DNA of 64,000 nucleotides from Methanobacteriota archaeon (GTDB lineage: Archaea; Halobacteriota; Methanomicrobia; Methanomicrobiales; Methanomicrobiaceae), in assembly GCA_016841665.1 (NCBI GenBank), contig JAENYT010000004.1, positions 1 through 64,000 on the forward strand, in the 5' to 3' direction. Position numbers and translations under genes: made by a program. Positions 55,119-64,000 of the stretch are shown here, piece after piece. The notes beneath the pieces were generated by a model that worked only from the letters and a program-made list of their open reading frames with translations, made no database searches and was not told the origin of the DNA. How positions within the stretch are numbered: position 1 is the first letter of the stretch; each line of letters begins with the position of its first letter.

Positions 55119-57565
55119 TTGACAGCCAATCCGTTCGCCACTGCATCTTCAGGCACCTCGATCGTCTCGCCGGTTGCCGCGATGCGATAGGGGCCCGTCG
55201 CCCGCACGTCATACGGATTGTCCTGCGTGGAGTAGGGGACGATGAACCGGCCATCAATGCTCTCCTGCCGGTAGACGAATTCACGTCCCGTGTTGCTCAC
55301 CAGATCGACCTCGATGATCCCCTCTCCGTTGATGACCGCACCCGGCACGTACTCGAAGACCTTGACGTACTTCAGGTCGATCTTGTCGGTGTTGAAGACG
55401 TTGGTCGGCGATTCGTGGATCAGGCGGTAGTGCTGCAGCGCGGCTACATCCTCCACCGGCACCACCGGCAGCTGGCTCACCTGTAAGCCCCTGTACTCGC
55501 CGAGCGCCTGCGGCATTCCGGCGCCCGCCTCGACCATCGAACCGTCGAAATTGTGCAGCCGTGCGATCATCGTCTGGAAATATTCGTTTGTGTAGAGGGA
55601 TACGGTCTGTCCCATCTGGTTTGCAACCCTGAACTCGTAGACTGAGGCTCCCTTTTCCTCATCATACCAGGTGGCCATTGCCCAGAATTTCCCGGTATCC
55701 ATCTGGATATCGGTGATCACGTAGCGGGTGTTCAGGGTATCGAGGATGGCGGATGAATCCTCTTCCGACTGCTGGATAAAGAATGCCGCAGCCCCGTTCG
55801 GGCCGGCAACGCCGTGCTGGAAAGGATTGGCATTCGGGATGCGCTGCGCCACGAAGGTGATCCAGTGGCCGTAGTCCCACCAGGACATGACACCGTAGGA
55901 CTGCGCGGGATACTCAAAGGTTTCCCGGTCATAGATGGCATAGTAATCGACCCCGGGATCAGGCGTATTGTCCCCCAGCCACTCGAGGACCTCCATCCAG
56001 TCGCCTTCCATCCCTCCCCCGATGCTGCTGCCGAGCTCCAGGTCCGCATACAGGGACGAGCTCACAAAGAGGAGGGAGAGGAGAATGCCTGCAGCAAGGA
56101 GGATTGCAGGGGCGGGGGAGGATTTGGGGGTGTGGACATTCTTCGGTTGCTCGGATTTGCTCTTTGATTTTCCTTTTTTTCCTTTCTTTTCCTCCGCAAC
56201 AGTCTCCTGCTTCTGGCGGGAGAGCAGTCCTGCCAGCGCCGGTGAGCCCGCATCGAGGGCAAACCCGACAAATATTGCACCCAGCAGGGCGATATTGGCT
56301 GCCAGGTAATATTCGTAGCGTACGTGGCGTATGGTCGAAAAGAGGATGATTACTGACCAAATGAGCACGAAGACCTGGTGCGGATGCTCTTCCCGCCAGT
56401 TGCGGTACACGAGCACCGCTATCCCCCCGAGCATGAGGAGGAGACCGTAGTGGAACGTCATCCAGGCCGAGTCGAAATCCCAGGGGCGCGCTTCCTGGAT
56501 GGTGAGCGTGGTCGCCCGTTCTCCGAAGAAGGAATAAAAATTGCCGATGAGCACATCGAAAAGTGCTCCTGATACCAGGTAGAGCACCAGGGATCCGGCA
56601 AGGGCACCGCCAACAAGGGCAAGCGGGTAGAAATATTTTGGTTTATCCTCCAGCACGCGCGAAACCGCATAGAGCACCCCTGTACCCGCGATCACCGCAA
56701 GGTAGGCGTAGATATGCCCCATGGAGTAGCGTGAAAGGGAGAGGCCCGGGTGCTTGAGCCCGAATACCAGCAGGCCGACGATCGCCACGGAGAACACGAC
56801 TGCGTTGATGAGCAGGAGATCCGCGCTGGAGCGTGAACGGTAGAAATCCACGGTAACCTGGATCACGGTGAAGGCCGCAACGATCAGGGCAAACAGGATC
56901 ATCGTCGGCATCACGTACAGCCCAAGGAGATAGGCGATCCCGGCAATCAGTGAGAGAATAACCGGTTTGGTAAGGGATTCAGGGGTTTTTATGTTCAGGG
57001 GATTGGAGCGCGTATAGGTGATGGCAATGATATAGGCAAAGGCAAACAGCGTGGAAAAAAGCGTCTCTGCAATATGGTGGTCGACAAACCCGAAGAGCGA
57101 GCGATAGAAAAACTGCCCCGAAACCACGGCGACAAATGCGGCAGCGAGAAGCCCGGTCTTCCAGTCCGCGACCTTATTCCCGATGAAATACATAACCGGA
57201 ACCATCGCCATTCCCATCAGGGGCGGCACCCAGGAGGCGACATACATGATATCTGCTCTCGCCACCGCACCGGAGAGAAGGCAGAGGGCCCCGATGATGG
57301 TGGTGAACAGCGGCCCCCAGTGGACGGTGTTTCCCGACGGGTATTCGGTCATCGGGTCGTACCAGGGATACGCCGGGAAATTGACGAGGCTCGCTTCGAG
57401 CTGCCTGAGCGTGTACCAGGGATCATTGCCGAGTAAATTGACCCCGTTTTCCAGAACGATATCGGCCTGGGGAAGAAGGCGGGCCCAGAGAGCGATACCG
57501 GAAAATACCAGAATTAACGCTGCAATTAAAATCGTTCGCAATTTTGGATCGTGTAGTACGCGCAT
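55115..57565 (-). CDS. aglB: Oligosaccharyltransferase AglB (STT3 family)
   Basis: 816 residues from the ATG at 57565, which has GGAG five bases upstream and lies about 12 bases inside the predicted transcript; earlier in-frame starts fall at or before the TATA-derived start. About 12 membrane helices fill the first 480 residues, with the DPWYTL motif in the first external loop. The soluble C-terminal domain carries SWWDYGHWI, the STT3 signature. AglB transfers a lipid-linked glycan to Asn of NxS/T in exported proteins. Overlaps the HDAC-like gene by 4 bases. Confidence 0.96.
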   Translation of the reverse strand: MRVLHDPKLRTILIAALILVFSGIALWARLLPQADIVLENGVNLLGNDPWYTLRQLEASLVNFPAYPWYDPMTEYPSGNTVHWGPLFTTIIGALCLLSGAVARADIMYVASWVPPLMGMAMVPVMYFIGNKVADWKTGLLAAAFVAVVSGQFFYRSLFGFVDHHIAETLFSTLFAFAYIIAITYTRSNPLNIKTPESLTKPVILSLIAGIAYLLGLYVMPTMILFALIVAAFTVIQVTVDFYRSRSSADLLLINAVVFSVAIVGLLVFGLKHPGLSLSRYSMGHIYAYLAVIAGTGVLYAVSRVLEDKPKYFYPLALVGGALAGSLVLYLVSGALFDVLIGNFYSFFGERATTLTIQEARPWDFDSAWMTFHYGLLLMLGGIAVLVYRNWREEHPHQVFVLIWSVIILFSTIRHVRYEYYLAANIALLGAIFVGFALDAGSPALAGLLSRQKQETVAEEKKGKKGKSKSKSEQPKNVHTPKSSPAPAILLAAGILLSLLFVSSSLYADLELGSSIGGGMEGDWMEVLEWLGDNTPDPGVDYYAIYDRETFEYPAQSYGVMSWWDYGHWITFVAQRIPNANPFQHGVAGPNGAAAFFIQQSEEDSSAILDTLNTRYVITDIQMDTGKFWAMATWYDEEKGASVYEFRVANQMGQTVSLYTNEYFQTMIARLHNFDGSMVEAGAGMPQALGEYRGLQVSQLPVVPVEDVAALQHYRLIHESPTNVFNTDKIDLKYVKVFEYVPGAVINGEGIIEVDLVSNTGREFVYRQESIDGRFIVPYSTQDNPYDVRATGPYRIAATGETIEVPEDAVANGLAVN

Positions 57566-57596
57566 CGGTTCTCCCATGATTACATGGCACTGCAAC

Positions 57597-57607
57597 CATA
57601 TAAATTG
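57597..57607 (-). promoter_or_regulatory. TATA box of aglB
   Basis: Minus strand AATTTATATGG, about 40 bases before the ATG at 57565; predicts a transcript start near 57577. Confidence 0.55.
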
Positions 57608-57658
57608 TTTAATTCATATACAAAATCCGGAAAAATGAATGATTTAGAGGAAACAGAG

Positions 57659-58792
57659 CTATCTTCTCAGGATGGAGGTACTCTCCCATACCCGCATATC
57701 TCTGCCGATATGCAGCAGGCCACACAGGAGGTAGGCCTGGTTGAGGGAAAATGCCGAAATGAGGTTTTCCTTAAACAGCACCGGACAGGCGGCAGCCAGC
57801 GCAAACGCCAGCACCCCGAAGATCGGATGTTCCAAAAAAAGGCCCAGAAAGAGGAGCACTGCTCCGGAAAAAAACATCCCCGGCGTAATGAGATACATAA
57901 ATATCCGAAGGGGATAGAAATAGCGTGAAAACGGACGCTTTTCACGGAGCAGGTCAAGGTTTGCCAGTGTTGACTCGATAAGCCGGGTTGCCCTCCGGAT
58001 TTTCTGGCGATACTGGAATTGCAATGTTTCCGGGACGCGTTCGTACACGACGGCAGCCGGTTCATACACGGCGCGGTATCCCTTCCGGATCGCGGCGAAT
58101 GCGGTGTTCGCATCATCGGCCCCACAACGCTCCTCGATGCATGGAATGACGGATCGTTTGAATGCCACGAGCGGGCCGTTGAAATTGTACGTCGAGTCGA
58201 TCGCACTTTCCCAGTCGCACATCCTGCCGTAGACATTCCGGTATTCTGCTTCCATCCCCTGCACCCGGTTTTCCGCCCCTCCGCGCAGGGGCCTCTGATC
58301 GCCGCAGACGGCGCCGATCCCGGCATTTGAGACCAGGCGGGATACTACGAGCAAGAGCGCGTCCTTCTCGAAAAATTTGTTGGCATCGGTGGTGACGACG
58401 ATGTCATGGGCAGCCGACCGCATGGCGCGGTTGTACGAACGGTTGGTTCCTGAGCGTGCCTCGTTTGCAAGGATCGTATATTGCACACCCGAACGCGACA
58501 GTACCTCCTTTGCGGTTGCGGCGGTGGCATCGGTCGAATCATCATCGACTACGAGTATCTCGTAGCGATCCCGGGGATATGACGAGTCGAGAATGTTGTG
58601 CAGGCGTTCCCCGATCACCTGCTCCTCGTTATATGCAGCCATGATAATGCTGATCGGGGGTAAATGCCCAACGCTCACAGGTTTCTGGGATTTTTGTCCG
58701 AACATGATGCCTGCAAGGTACACGGCATACGGGATGAGCGCAATCCCTACGAAAACGACACCGGCGATCATGACTGCGTACCCGGATACCAT
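57659..58792 (-). CDS. Family 2 glycosyltransferase with membrane helices
   Basis: 377 residues. An N-terminal helix (about 5-25) precedes a GT-A domain with PISIIMAAYNEEQVI, VVDDDSTDAT (DxD-like) and TTDANKFFEKDALL; after the catalytic part, QKIRRATRLIEST is followed by about three C-terminal helices. It would transfer a sugar to a lipid carrier or polymer at the membrane. Its position between glmS and aglB supports a role in building the N-glycan, but the sugar and acceptor are unknown. Confidence 0.9.
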   Translation of the reverse strand: MVSGYAVMIAGVVFVGIALIPYAVYLAGIMFGQKSQKPVSVGHLPPISIIMAAYNEEQVIGERLHNILDSSYPRDRYEILVVDDDSTDATAATAKEVLSRSGVQYTILANEARSGTNRSYNRAMRSAAHDIVVTTDANKFFEKDALLLVVSRLVSNAGIGAVCGDQRPLRGGAENRVQGMEAEYRNVYGRMCDWESAIDSTYNFNGPLVAFKRSVIPCIEERCGADDANTAFAAIRKGYRAVYEPAAVVYERVPETLQFQYRQKIRRATRLIESTLANLDLLREKRPFSRYFYPLRIFMYLITPGMFFSGAVLLFLGLFLEHPIFGVLAFALAAACPVLFKENLISAFSLNQAYLLCGLLHIGRDMRVWESTSILRR

Positions 58793-58895
58793 GTTGCTGC
58801 CTCAATTGACGCGGATATCGGCGTATCTGACGGCGATTAACCCGGGAATTCCCGGTCCCCGGTACAGATGGGGAGTATGCTGATAAAAAGAATCC

Positions 58896-60635
58896 TCATT
58901 CCACCGTCACACTCTTGGCCAGGTTCCTCGGTTTGTCGATATCCCGCCCCAGCATTCTCGCCGTGTGATACGCGAGCAGCTGCAGCACCACCGAACTCAT
59001 CAGGATCCCGCCAAAGAGGTGGCATTTCGGCAACCCGACCATGATATCGACGATCTCCTCGAGCTCCCGGTCGCCTTCGATGCCAATGCCGATTATCGGT
59101 GCGCCCCTCGCTTTCATCTCCTTGATATTCGAGAGCATCACCCCGTAGCTCTCGCCGGGAAGGCAGAGGGCGATCACCGGGGTCTTTTCTGAGAGCAGTG
59201 CGAAGGGGCCGTGTTTCAGCTCCCCGGCAGCATACCCTTCCGCGTGGATGTAGGAGATCTCCTTCATCTTCAGTGCGCCCTCGAGGGCGACCGGGTAATA
59301 GGGGCCGCGACCGACGAAAAATACATGATCGGCCCGGCCGCACGCATCGACCGCTCCCTGAAGGTCGATGAGGAGGCTGTCCTCGATCTGGCGGTGGACC
59401 ATTGCCATCACCTCTTCGCACTGGTTGTCCTGCAGGAGATTGATGATCTGCAGGAACACCGCCAGCTGGGCAATGAACGATTTTGTTGCGGCAACGCTGA
59501 TCTCGGGGCCCGCACGCGTGTAAATCGTATGATCGGCGATGCGAGTGACCGAACTGTCCAGGACGTTGGTGATCCCCAGTGTCGTGCAATTGAACTGGCG
59601 GGCCTTTTTGAGGGCGGCGATGGTGTCCGCAGTCTCCCCAGACTGGGTGACGCCGATAACCATTCCCTGGAGGGGCGGTGTGTAGTACTTGAACTCGGAG
59701 GCGAGTTCAACCCTCACGGGGATGGAACAGTACTTCTCCGCGAGATAGCGAAAGATCAACGCCGCATGGTACGAGGTGCCGCAGGAGACCAGGATCATGC
59801 TCCCGCACTCCCGCATGGCATCGATGACCGCACCATCTTTGAGCGATGACGCGGTATGGAAGAAGACGTCCGGCTGCTCAAAGATCTCCTTTATCATGAA
59901 ATGCTCAAAACCGCCCTTTTTCGCACTCTCCACGTCCCACTCGATCATGCTCACCGATCGTTCGACAGGACCGTTCCCGTTCCAGATGATGATCTGCTCA
60001 GGGGAGATGGTCGCAATGTCCCCGTCCTCGAGAAAGACGACCTTCCGGGTATGGTCGAGAAGGGGCGTTACATCGGAGGCGGCCAGCAGTTCGCCGTCGC
60101 CAATCCCGATTACGAGTGGGCTCGCATTGCGGGCGGCAATGATCCGTGGGTCGTCCTGCGCCATGGCAAGGACGGCGTACGAACCCTCAAGATGCGTGAT
60201 CGCTTCCCTGACCGCATCGAACAGATCCCCCGCGTAGTGCTCCTCGATCAGGTGGGCGATGACTTCGGTATCGGTTTCCGAGGAAAATGCATGCCCCCGT
60301 TCTCGCAATTCCCGTCTGAGCTCCGCGTAATTCTCGATGATCCCGTTGTGCACCACCGCAATGCTCCCCGTGCAATCGGTGTGCGGGTGCGCATTGAGAT
60401 CATCGGGCTTTCCATGTGTCGCCCAGCGGGTATGGCCGATCCCGACCTTGCCTTCAAGATCGACCGCACAATGCTCGTTCTCGGAGATCCGGCCACACTT
60501 CTTCATCGTGACCAGCGTGCTGTTCAGGGTGGCGATGCCGAACGAATCGTACCCGCGGTACTCAAGGCGTTTCAGCCCTTCGACAATGATGGGAGCCGCT
60601 TCCCTGATCCCGATGTACCCGACAATCCCGCACAC
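58896..60635 (-). CDS. glmS: Glutamine-fructose-6-phosphate aminotransferase (isomerising)
   Basis: 579 residues; makes glucosamine-6-phosphate. N-terminal glutaminase domain with the nucleophile Cys2 (MCGIVGYIG) and THGKPDDLNAHPH; two SIS sugar-isomerase domains follow (VSCGTSYHAALI, and GRGPYYPVALEGALK), ending in LAKSVTVE. It follows the nucleotidyltransferase gene after 1 base and is part of a leftward UDP-GlcNAc operon. Confidence 0.96.
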   Translation of the reverse strand: MCGIVGYIGIREAAPIIVEGLKRLEYRGYDSFGIATLNSTLVTMKKCGRISENEHCAVDLEGKVGIGHTRWATHGKPDDLNAHPHTDCTGSIAVVHNGIIENYAELRRELRERGHAFSSETDTEVIAHLIEEHYAGDLFDAVREAITHLEGSYAVLAMAQDDPRIIAARNASPLVIGIGDGELLAASDVTPLLDHTRKVVFLEDGDIATISPEQIIIWNGNGPVERSVSMIEWDVESAKKGGFEHFMIKEIFEQPDVFFHTASSLKDGAVIDAMRECGSMILVSCGTSYHAALIFRYLAEKYCSIPVRVELASEFKYYTPPLQGMVIGVTQSGETADTIAALKKARQFNCTTLGITNVLDSSVTRIADHTIYTRAGPEISVAATKSFIAQLAVFLQIINLLQDNQCEEVMAMVHRQIEDSLLIDLQGAVDACGRADHVFFVGRGPYYPVALEGALKMKEISYIHAEGYAAGELKHGPFALLSEKTPVIALCLPGESYGVMLSNIKEMKARGAPIIGIGIEGDRELEEIVDIMVGLPKCHLFGGILMSSVVLQLLAYHTARMLGRDIDKPRNLAKSVTVE

Positions 60636-60636
60636 G

Positions 60637-61794
60637 CTACTTCACCACAACATGATCCGGTATATTGCCTGAGATCGTTCTTCCTTCCTCGATGGATACA
60701 TAGTTCCCCACAAGGCAATGGTGCAGTACAGTAAAGGGCGCGGATGTCACTCTATCACCAAGAATCGCCCCGAATTTCCCTCCAAACAATTTTCCATCCA
60801 CTTCGAAGCGGTAATTGCCCGTTCGGATAGTGGTTTGATTGGCAAGTCTCGTCCCCTCTCCCACCACCGCATCAACGCACCGTGAATGGGAGCCGATTCG
60901 CACATCGTCCATAAGAATCGAATTTTCAAGGTAGGTGAACGGTTCGATCCGTACCCGCGATCCGATGCTGGTGTTGGGCATAATACAGGTATTGGGGCCG
61001 ATATCGCAGCTCTCACCGATGATTACCGGGCCGAGAATCGTCGAGTTCGGTCCGATCTCCGTTCCCTCTCCAATCCTGACGATGCCCTGGATCTTCGACA
61101 TCCCGTTGATTGTCCCGCTCTTCCGTGGAGGAACCGATTTCATGATCCTCGAATTGATGCCGAGGAGGTCCCATGGATAGACTGCATCGTGCCACTGGTC
61201 CGCGGGAACCGCCCGAAACCGATATCCGGCACCAATCATCGCCCCTATCGCATCGGGGATCTCTCTCCCGTCCAGATAGTCGAACACATTCCTATCCAGG
61301 TGATAGATGCCGGTGCTGACCGTGAAACGAGGTGATTCGGACGGTTTTTCGACGATTTCCTCCACAAACCCGTTTCGAAGCGAAACGACCCCGAAATTTG
61401 ATGGATAGGGATGCTCCTTGATCAGCAGGGATGAGGGCTCGTTTTTTATTTTGCCGATCGATGCTGCATCGATGTAATTGTCTCCGGGGAGCAGGATGAA
61501 ATTGCCTGATAGCTCCGCTTCCGCGCACCTGAGAGCGTGGGCCGGGCCGAGCTGCTTCTCCTGCACGACGACGCGTATCGGAATGTCGCACCGGTTGAGG
61601 TAGCGGATGACGTGTTCCTTGCGGTACCCGACGACGACGGTGATGTCGCGTATGCCGTTTGCTGCCAGTGCACGGATCACATAATCGATGATCGGCCGGT
61701 TTGCCACCGGAATCATCGCCTTCGGCCTGCTCAGGGTGAGCGGCCGAAGGCGCGATCCCTCACCCCCTGCCAGAATTACTGCCTGCATGGTCAT
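60637..61794 (-). CDS. Bifunctional sugar-phosphate nucleotidyltransferase (GlmU-like), copy A
   Basis: 385 residues. N-terminal nucleotidyltransferase (LAGGEGSRLRPLTLSRPKAM) and a left-handed beta-helix C-terminus (IGEGTEIGPNSTILGPVIIG, repeated hexapeptides) as in archaeal GlmU enzymes that acetylate glucosamine-1-P and/or attach UMP. The two adjacent copies probably divide or duplicate the steps; which copy does which cannot be read from sequence. Starts 3 bases after copy B ends. Confidence 0.9.
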   Translation of the reverse strand: MTMQAVILAGGEGSRLRPLTLSRPKAMIPVANRPIIDYVIRALAANGIRDITVVVGYRKEHVIRYLNRCDIPIRVVVQEKQLGPAHALRCAEAELSGNFILLPGDNYIDAASIGKIKNEPSSLLIKEHPYPSNFGVVSLRNGFVEEIVEKPSESPRFTVSTGIYHLDRNVFDYLDGREIPDAIGAMIGAGYRFRAVPADQWHDAVYPWDLLGINSRIMKSVPPRKSGTINGMSKIQGIVRIGEGTEIGPNSTILGPVIIGESCDIGPNTCIMPNTSIGSRVRIEPFTYLENSILMDDVRIGSHSRCVDAVVGEGTRLANQTTIRTGNYRFEVDGKLFGGKFGAILGDRVTSAPFTVLHHCLVGNYVSIEEGRTISGNIPDHVVVK

Positions 61795-61797
61795 TCC

Positions 61798-62997
61798 CTA
61801 CTGGATTGTCGTGTTATCCGCGATGGTTCCGCTGACATGCTGGTGCGGGGCCACCTTCACCCCGCTCCCCACCACACAGCCCACGTTGACAGAGCAATTG
61901 ATGCCAAACTGAACATTGTCGCCAATTACTGCACCAAATTTTTTTCTCCCTGAATTATATCCACCGACTTTAATAATATTGTGGTCGTGCCTGAGATTGG
62001 CGATTTTTGTCCCTGCTCCGAAATTGCAGCCGCTTCCGATGACGGAATCCCCGATATAATTAAAATGGGGTATCTTTGTTCCGGGGAGGATGACGGAATT
62101 TTTGATCTCCGTGGAATGGCCGATGTGGCAGCCGTCCCCGATGGCCGTCGACCCCCGAAGATACGCATGCGGCCCGATCCGGCAGTCTTCGCCGATCGTG
62201 CAGGGCCCTTCGATGTAGGTGCCCGATTTGATGACGCTCCCCTTCCCCAGCGAGATCGGGCCGGAAATGAACACGCCCTCTTCAATCTCGCCCAGAACCG
62301 CGTAGGAAAGGTCCTTCATCATCGCCTCGTTTGCATCGAGGAGATTCCACGGGGCGCCGATATCAAGCCAGAACGCAAGCCGGTGCGCAATCAGCCTACC
62401 ATCCTCGATATACTTGAAGAGGGCGTCGGTGAGCTCATATTCGCCGCGTTCGGAGAGCGTCAGTTCGGAGAGAACAGCGAATATGTCCTCGTCGAAGAGG
62501 TACACTCCCGCATTGATGAGGTTGCTCGGCGGTTTCGAGGATTTTTCCACGAGTCCCGTTACCCTGTCCCCGTCCACCGTGACCACCCCGAACTGCTCGG
62601 GGCGGCTGCTCGGAAAGATCCCCATACAGGGTGCACCTTTTGCACAGATCGCTTCGATATCCCTGCCTTTCAGGATCATGTCCCCGTTCATGAGCAGGAA
62701 CCGCTCTCTGATGAGGGGCTCGGCAGCCCGTACGGCGTCCGCTGTGCCGAGCTGCTGGCGCTGGGTGACATAGTGGATGGACACCCCCCGGGAAGAACCG
62801 TCGCCGAAGTGTGTCCTGATCTCCTTTTCGCCATATCCCACCACGAGAACAAAATCCGTTATCCCGCATTCCCGTGCCGCGATGATGAGGTACTCGATCA
62901 TCGGTCTGTTTGCCACGGGAAGCATCACCTTGGGCCTCGATGCGGTCAGCGGCCGCATACGCTTGCCCTCGCCTGCTGCAAGTATCACACACTGCAT
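61798..62997 (-). CDS. Bifunctional sugar-phosphate nucleotidyltransferase (GlmU-like), copy B
   Basis: 399 residues with LAAGEGKRMRPLTASRPKVM at the start, a sugar-binding region with GEYELTDAL, and a long C-terminal hexapeptide-repeat helix (IGEDCRIGPHAYLRGSTAIG, then a tail with NLRHDHNIIKVGG that resembles the acetyltransferase active region). It is similar to its neighbour but clearly diverged, and its C-terminal domain is the better candidate for acetyltransferase. Lies between glmM and copy A in the operon. Confidence 0.9.
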   Translation of the reverse strand: MQCVILAAGEGKRMRPLTASRPKVMLPVANRPMIEYLIIAARECGITDFVLVVGYGEKEIRTHFGDGSSRGVSIHYVTQRQQLGTADAVRAAEPLIRERFLLMNGDMILKGRDIEAICAKGAPCMGIFPSSRPEQFGVVTVDGDRVTGLVEKSSKPPSNLINAGVYLFDEDIFAVLSELTLSERGEYELTDALFKYIEDGRLIAHRLAFWLDIGAPWNLLDANEAMMKDLSYAVLGEIEEGVFISGPISLGKGSVIKSGTYIEGPCTIGEDCRIGPHAYLRGSTAIGDGCHIGHSTEIKNSVILPGTKIPHFNYIGDSVIGSGCNFGAGTKIANLRHDHNIIKVGGYNSGRKKFGAVIGDNVQFGINCSVNVGCVVGSGVKVAPHQHVSGTIADNTTIQ

Positions 62998-63017
62998 CGT
63001 CGTTCTGCCTCACAGGA

Positions 63018-64000
63018 TTACTGCACTTGTTTCAGCATTTTCTTGCCTATTTCCGCCATTTTTTCTGCGATATCCTTCGTTTTCCCCTCTGCGGTGATAC
63101 GGACCTTGGGCTCGGTACCGCTCGCCCTGATGAGGCACCAGCCCTCCTCCTCCTCGATGCGGATCCCGTCCGTGGGGACATCCGCCCCCAGGCGGCGGAG
63201 GAGGGTGTGCGGATCCGTCACCGGGAAGGATGCACGGACGATCGGGTACCTGGGCATTGCATCAACCTCCTCGGCCACATCCCATTCCGATGCGATCCGG
63301 GCGAAGAGTGCTGCGGCGTATATGCCGTCCGGGCACAACGTGTGGTCCGGGAAAATCCAGCTCCCCGAAGGTTCGCCGCCGAAATCACCCCAGGACAGAA
63401 GGCGTTCGGAGACGTAGCTGTCTCCCACCGGCGTGCGCTGCACCTCGGCGATCTCATCGATAGCCATCGAAGCATCGACCGTGGTTACCACGCGTTTTGC
63501 TCCCAGATAGCGTGCGAAAAGCATGAGCAGGTGGTCGCCGCTGATAAACCGCCCCCGCCCGTCGAACGCCATCATCCGATCGGCATCGCCGTCATGGACG
63601 ATGCCCGCCCCGGCGTTGCATGTCCGGATCATGTCACCGACGTATCCGAGGTTGGATTCCAGCGGTTCGGAGGGGCGGGCAAATGTCCCGTTGACATTAC
63701 AATTCAGGCAGAAAACCCTGATTCCCGCCGTCCCGAGCAGCCCGGGGGTGATTGTGCTTCCCGCACCGTTGCCGCAGTCGAGAACCACCGACAGCTCTCC
63801 GTCGGGGGCGACGGAGCGAAGAATTGATTCGCGATGCGGTGAGACAAGGTCCGAACAATCGAAGCGCCCCTGGCATTCCCAGTCTCGCCAGTGCTTCTCT
63901 CCGACCTCTCGTTCAATAACTCCCTGCTGCTCTCTGGTAAATGCGGATCCGTCGGGATTGACGAGTTTCATCCCGTTATAGGGTTCGGGATTATGAGACG
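63018..64000 (-). CDS. glmM: Phosphoglucosamine mutase (GlmM type), N-terminus cut by the window edge
   Basis: About 327 residues of the C-terminal part are visible; the frame is open to the window end, where SHNPEPYNGMKL contains the phospho-serine loop (catalytic Ser at the very edge). Metal loop DGDADR, GGEPSGSW (sugar-binding) and the phosphate-binding RASGTEPKVRI follow. It interconverts glucosamine-6-P and -1-P. Phosphomannomutase activity is an alternative, but the glmU/glmS context favours GlmM. Confidence 0.92.
   Translation of the reverse strand, partial: SHNPEPYNGMKLVNPDGSAFTREQQGVIEREVGEKHWRDWECQGRFDCSDLVSPHRESILRSVAPDGELSVVLDCGNGAGSTITPGLLGTAGIRVFCLNCNVNGTFARPSEPLESNLGYVGDMIRTCNAGAGIVHDGDADRMMAFDGRGRFISGDHLLMLFARYLGAKRVVTTVDASMAIDEIAEVQRTPVGDSYVSERLLSWGDFGGEPSGSWIFPDHTLCPDGIYAAALFARIASEWDVAEEVDAMPRYPIVRASFPVTDPHTLLRRLGADVPTDGIRIEEEEGWCLIRASGTEPKVRITAEGKTKDIAEKMAEIGKKMLKQVQ

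Noticed and set aside
61981-63417. 478-residue plus-strand open frame across the GlmU-like and GlmM genes
   Set aside because: It crosses the junction of two clear minus-strand genes and has no domain features; typical GC-rich shadow.

Overview
The window looks like chromosomal DNA of a methanogenic archaeon, most probably order Methanomicrobiales. The support is an archaeal HMG-CoA synthase/thiolase pair, pyruvate:ferredoxin oxidoreductase, NikR, a YcaO of the methanogenesis-marker-1 type, TiaS, deoxyhypusine synthase, thermosome, archaeal RPA, an aIF2-gamma/RpoE1/Spt4/ribosomal-protein cluster and AglB. Base composition is moderately GC-rich, TATA boxes are archaeal, and many genes overlap by 1-8 bases. 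I cannot name the genus from this window.

Layout. 1-13 kb is housekeeping: isoprenoid start genes (thiolase, HMG-CoA synthase, a regulator), the riboflavin pair rbkR-ribB, a degenerate resolvase-like protein, RPA with its partner, a DUF1858 protein facing a CbiZ/glycyl-radical-domain pair, then pyrF-dhs-tiaS and a COG1395-type regulator. 12-26 kb holds the thermosome, a membrane histidine kinase, the por genes in the order B-A-C-D, truA-PHP, a pterin-binding protein with a JAMM protein and ribL, and small metal-binding and membrane proteins. 26-43.5 kb is an accessory region: two fasciclin surface proteins with long leaders, an orphan SPASM radical-SAM enzyme, two unfamiliar secreted proteins, a beta-lactamase-fold esterase, a hemerythrin-like protein, a Rieske oxidoreductase, and several decayed loci (a frameshifted DUF1579-like gene, a methyltransferase with a nonsense codon, an IS5-type transposase stub, a pseudo-tRNA-Val and a 5'-truncated hydrolase). 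It ends at intact tRNA-Val and tRNA-Gly genes. 43.7-55 kb returns to core genes: HtpX, Thi4, the information-processing superoperon (aIF2-gamma, PIN, RpoE1, Spt4, dephospho-CoA kinase, S24e, S27ae, Kae1-Bud32, ITPase, L40e), NikR and YcaO. 54-64 kb is a sugar-nucleotide and N-glycosylation block running leftward: GlmM, two GlmU-like proteins, GlmS, a glycosyltransferase, AglB and a histone-deacetylase-family protein.

How they work together. Riboflavin and FAD synthesis (RbkR, RibB, RibL) supplies flavins. The Glm enzymes should deliver UDP-GlcNAc, which can feed the glycans AglB transfers to secreted proteins. Plausible acceptors are the sequon-rich fasciclin proteins and the two other secreted proteins in the accessory region. 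NikR (nickel control) sits beside the YcaO expected to modify methyl-coenzyme M reductase.

Limits. All calls come from reading motifs and context; no database search was run. Promoters and transcription starts are inferred from TATA-like boxes only. The most unusual items are the standalone NrdD-like glycyl-radical domain, the paired long leaders of the fasciclin genes, the orphan radical-SAM enzyme and the decaying accessory island.
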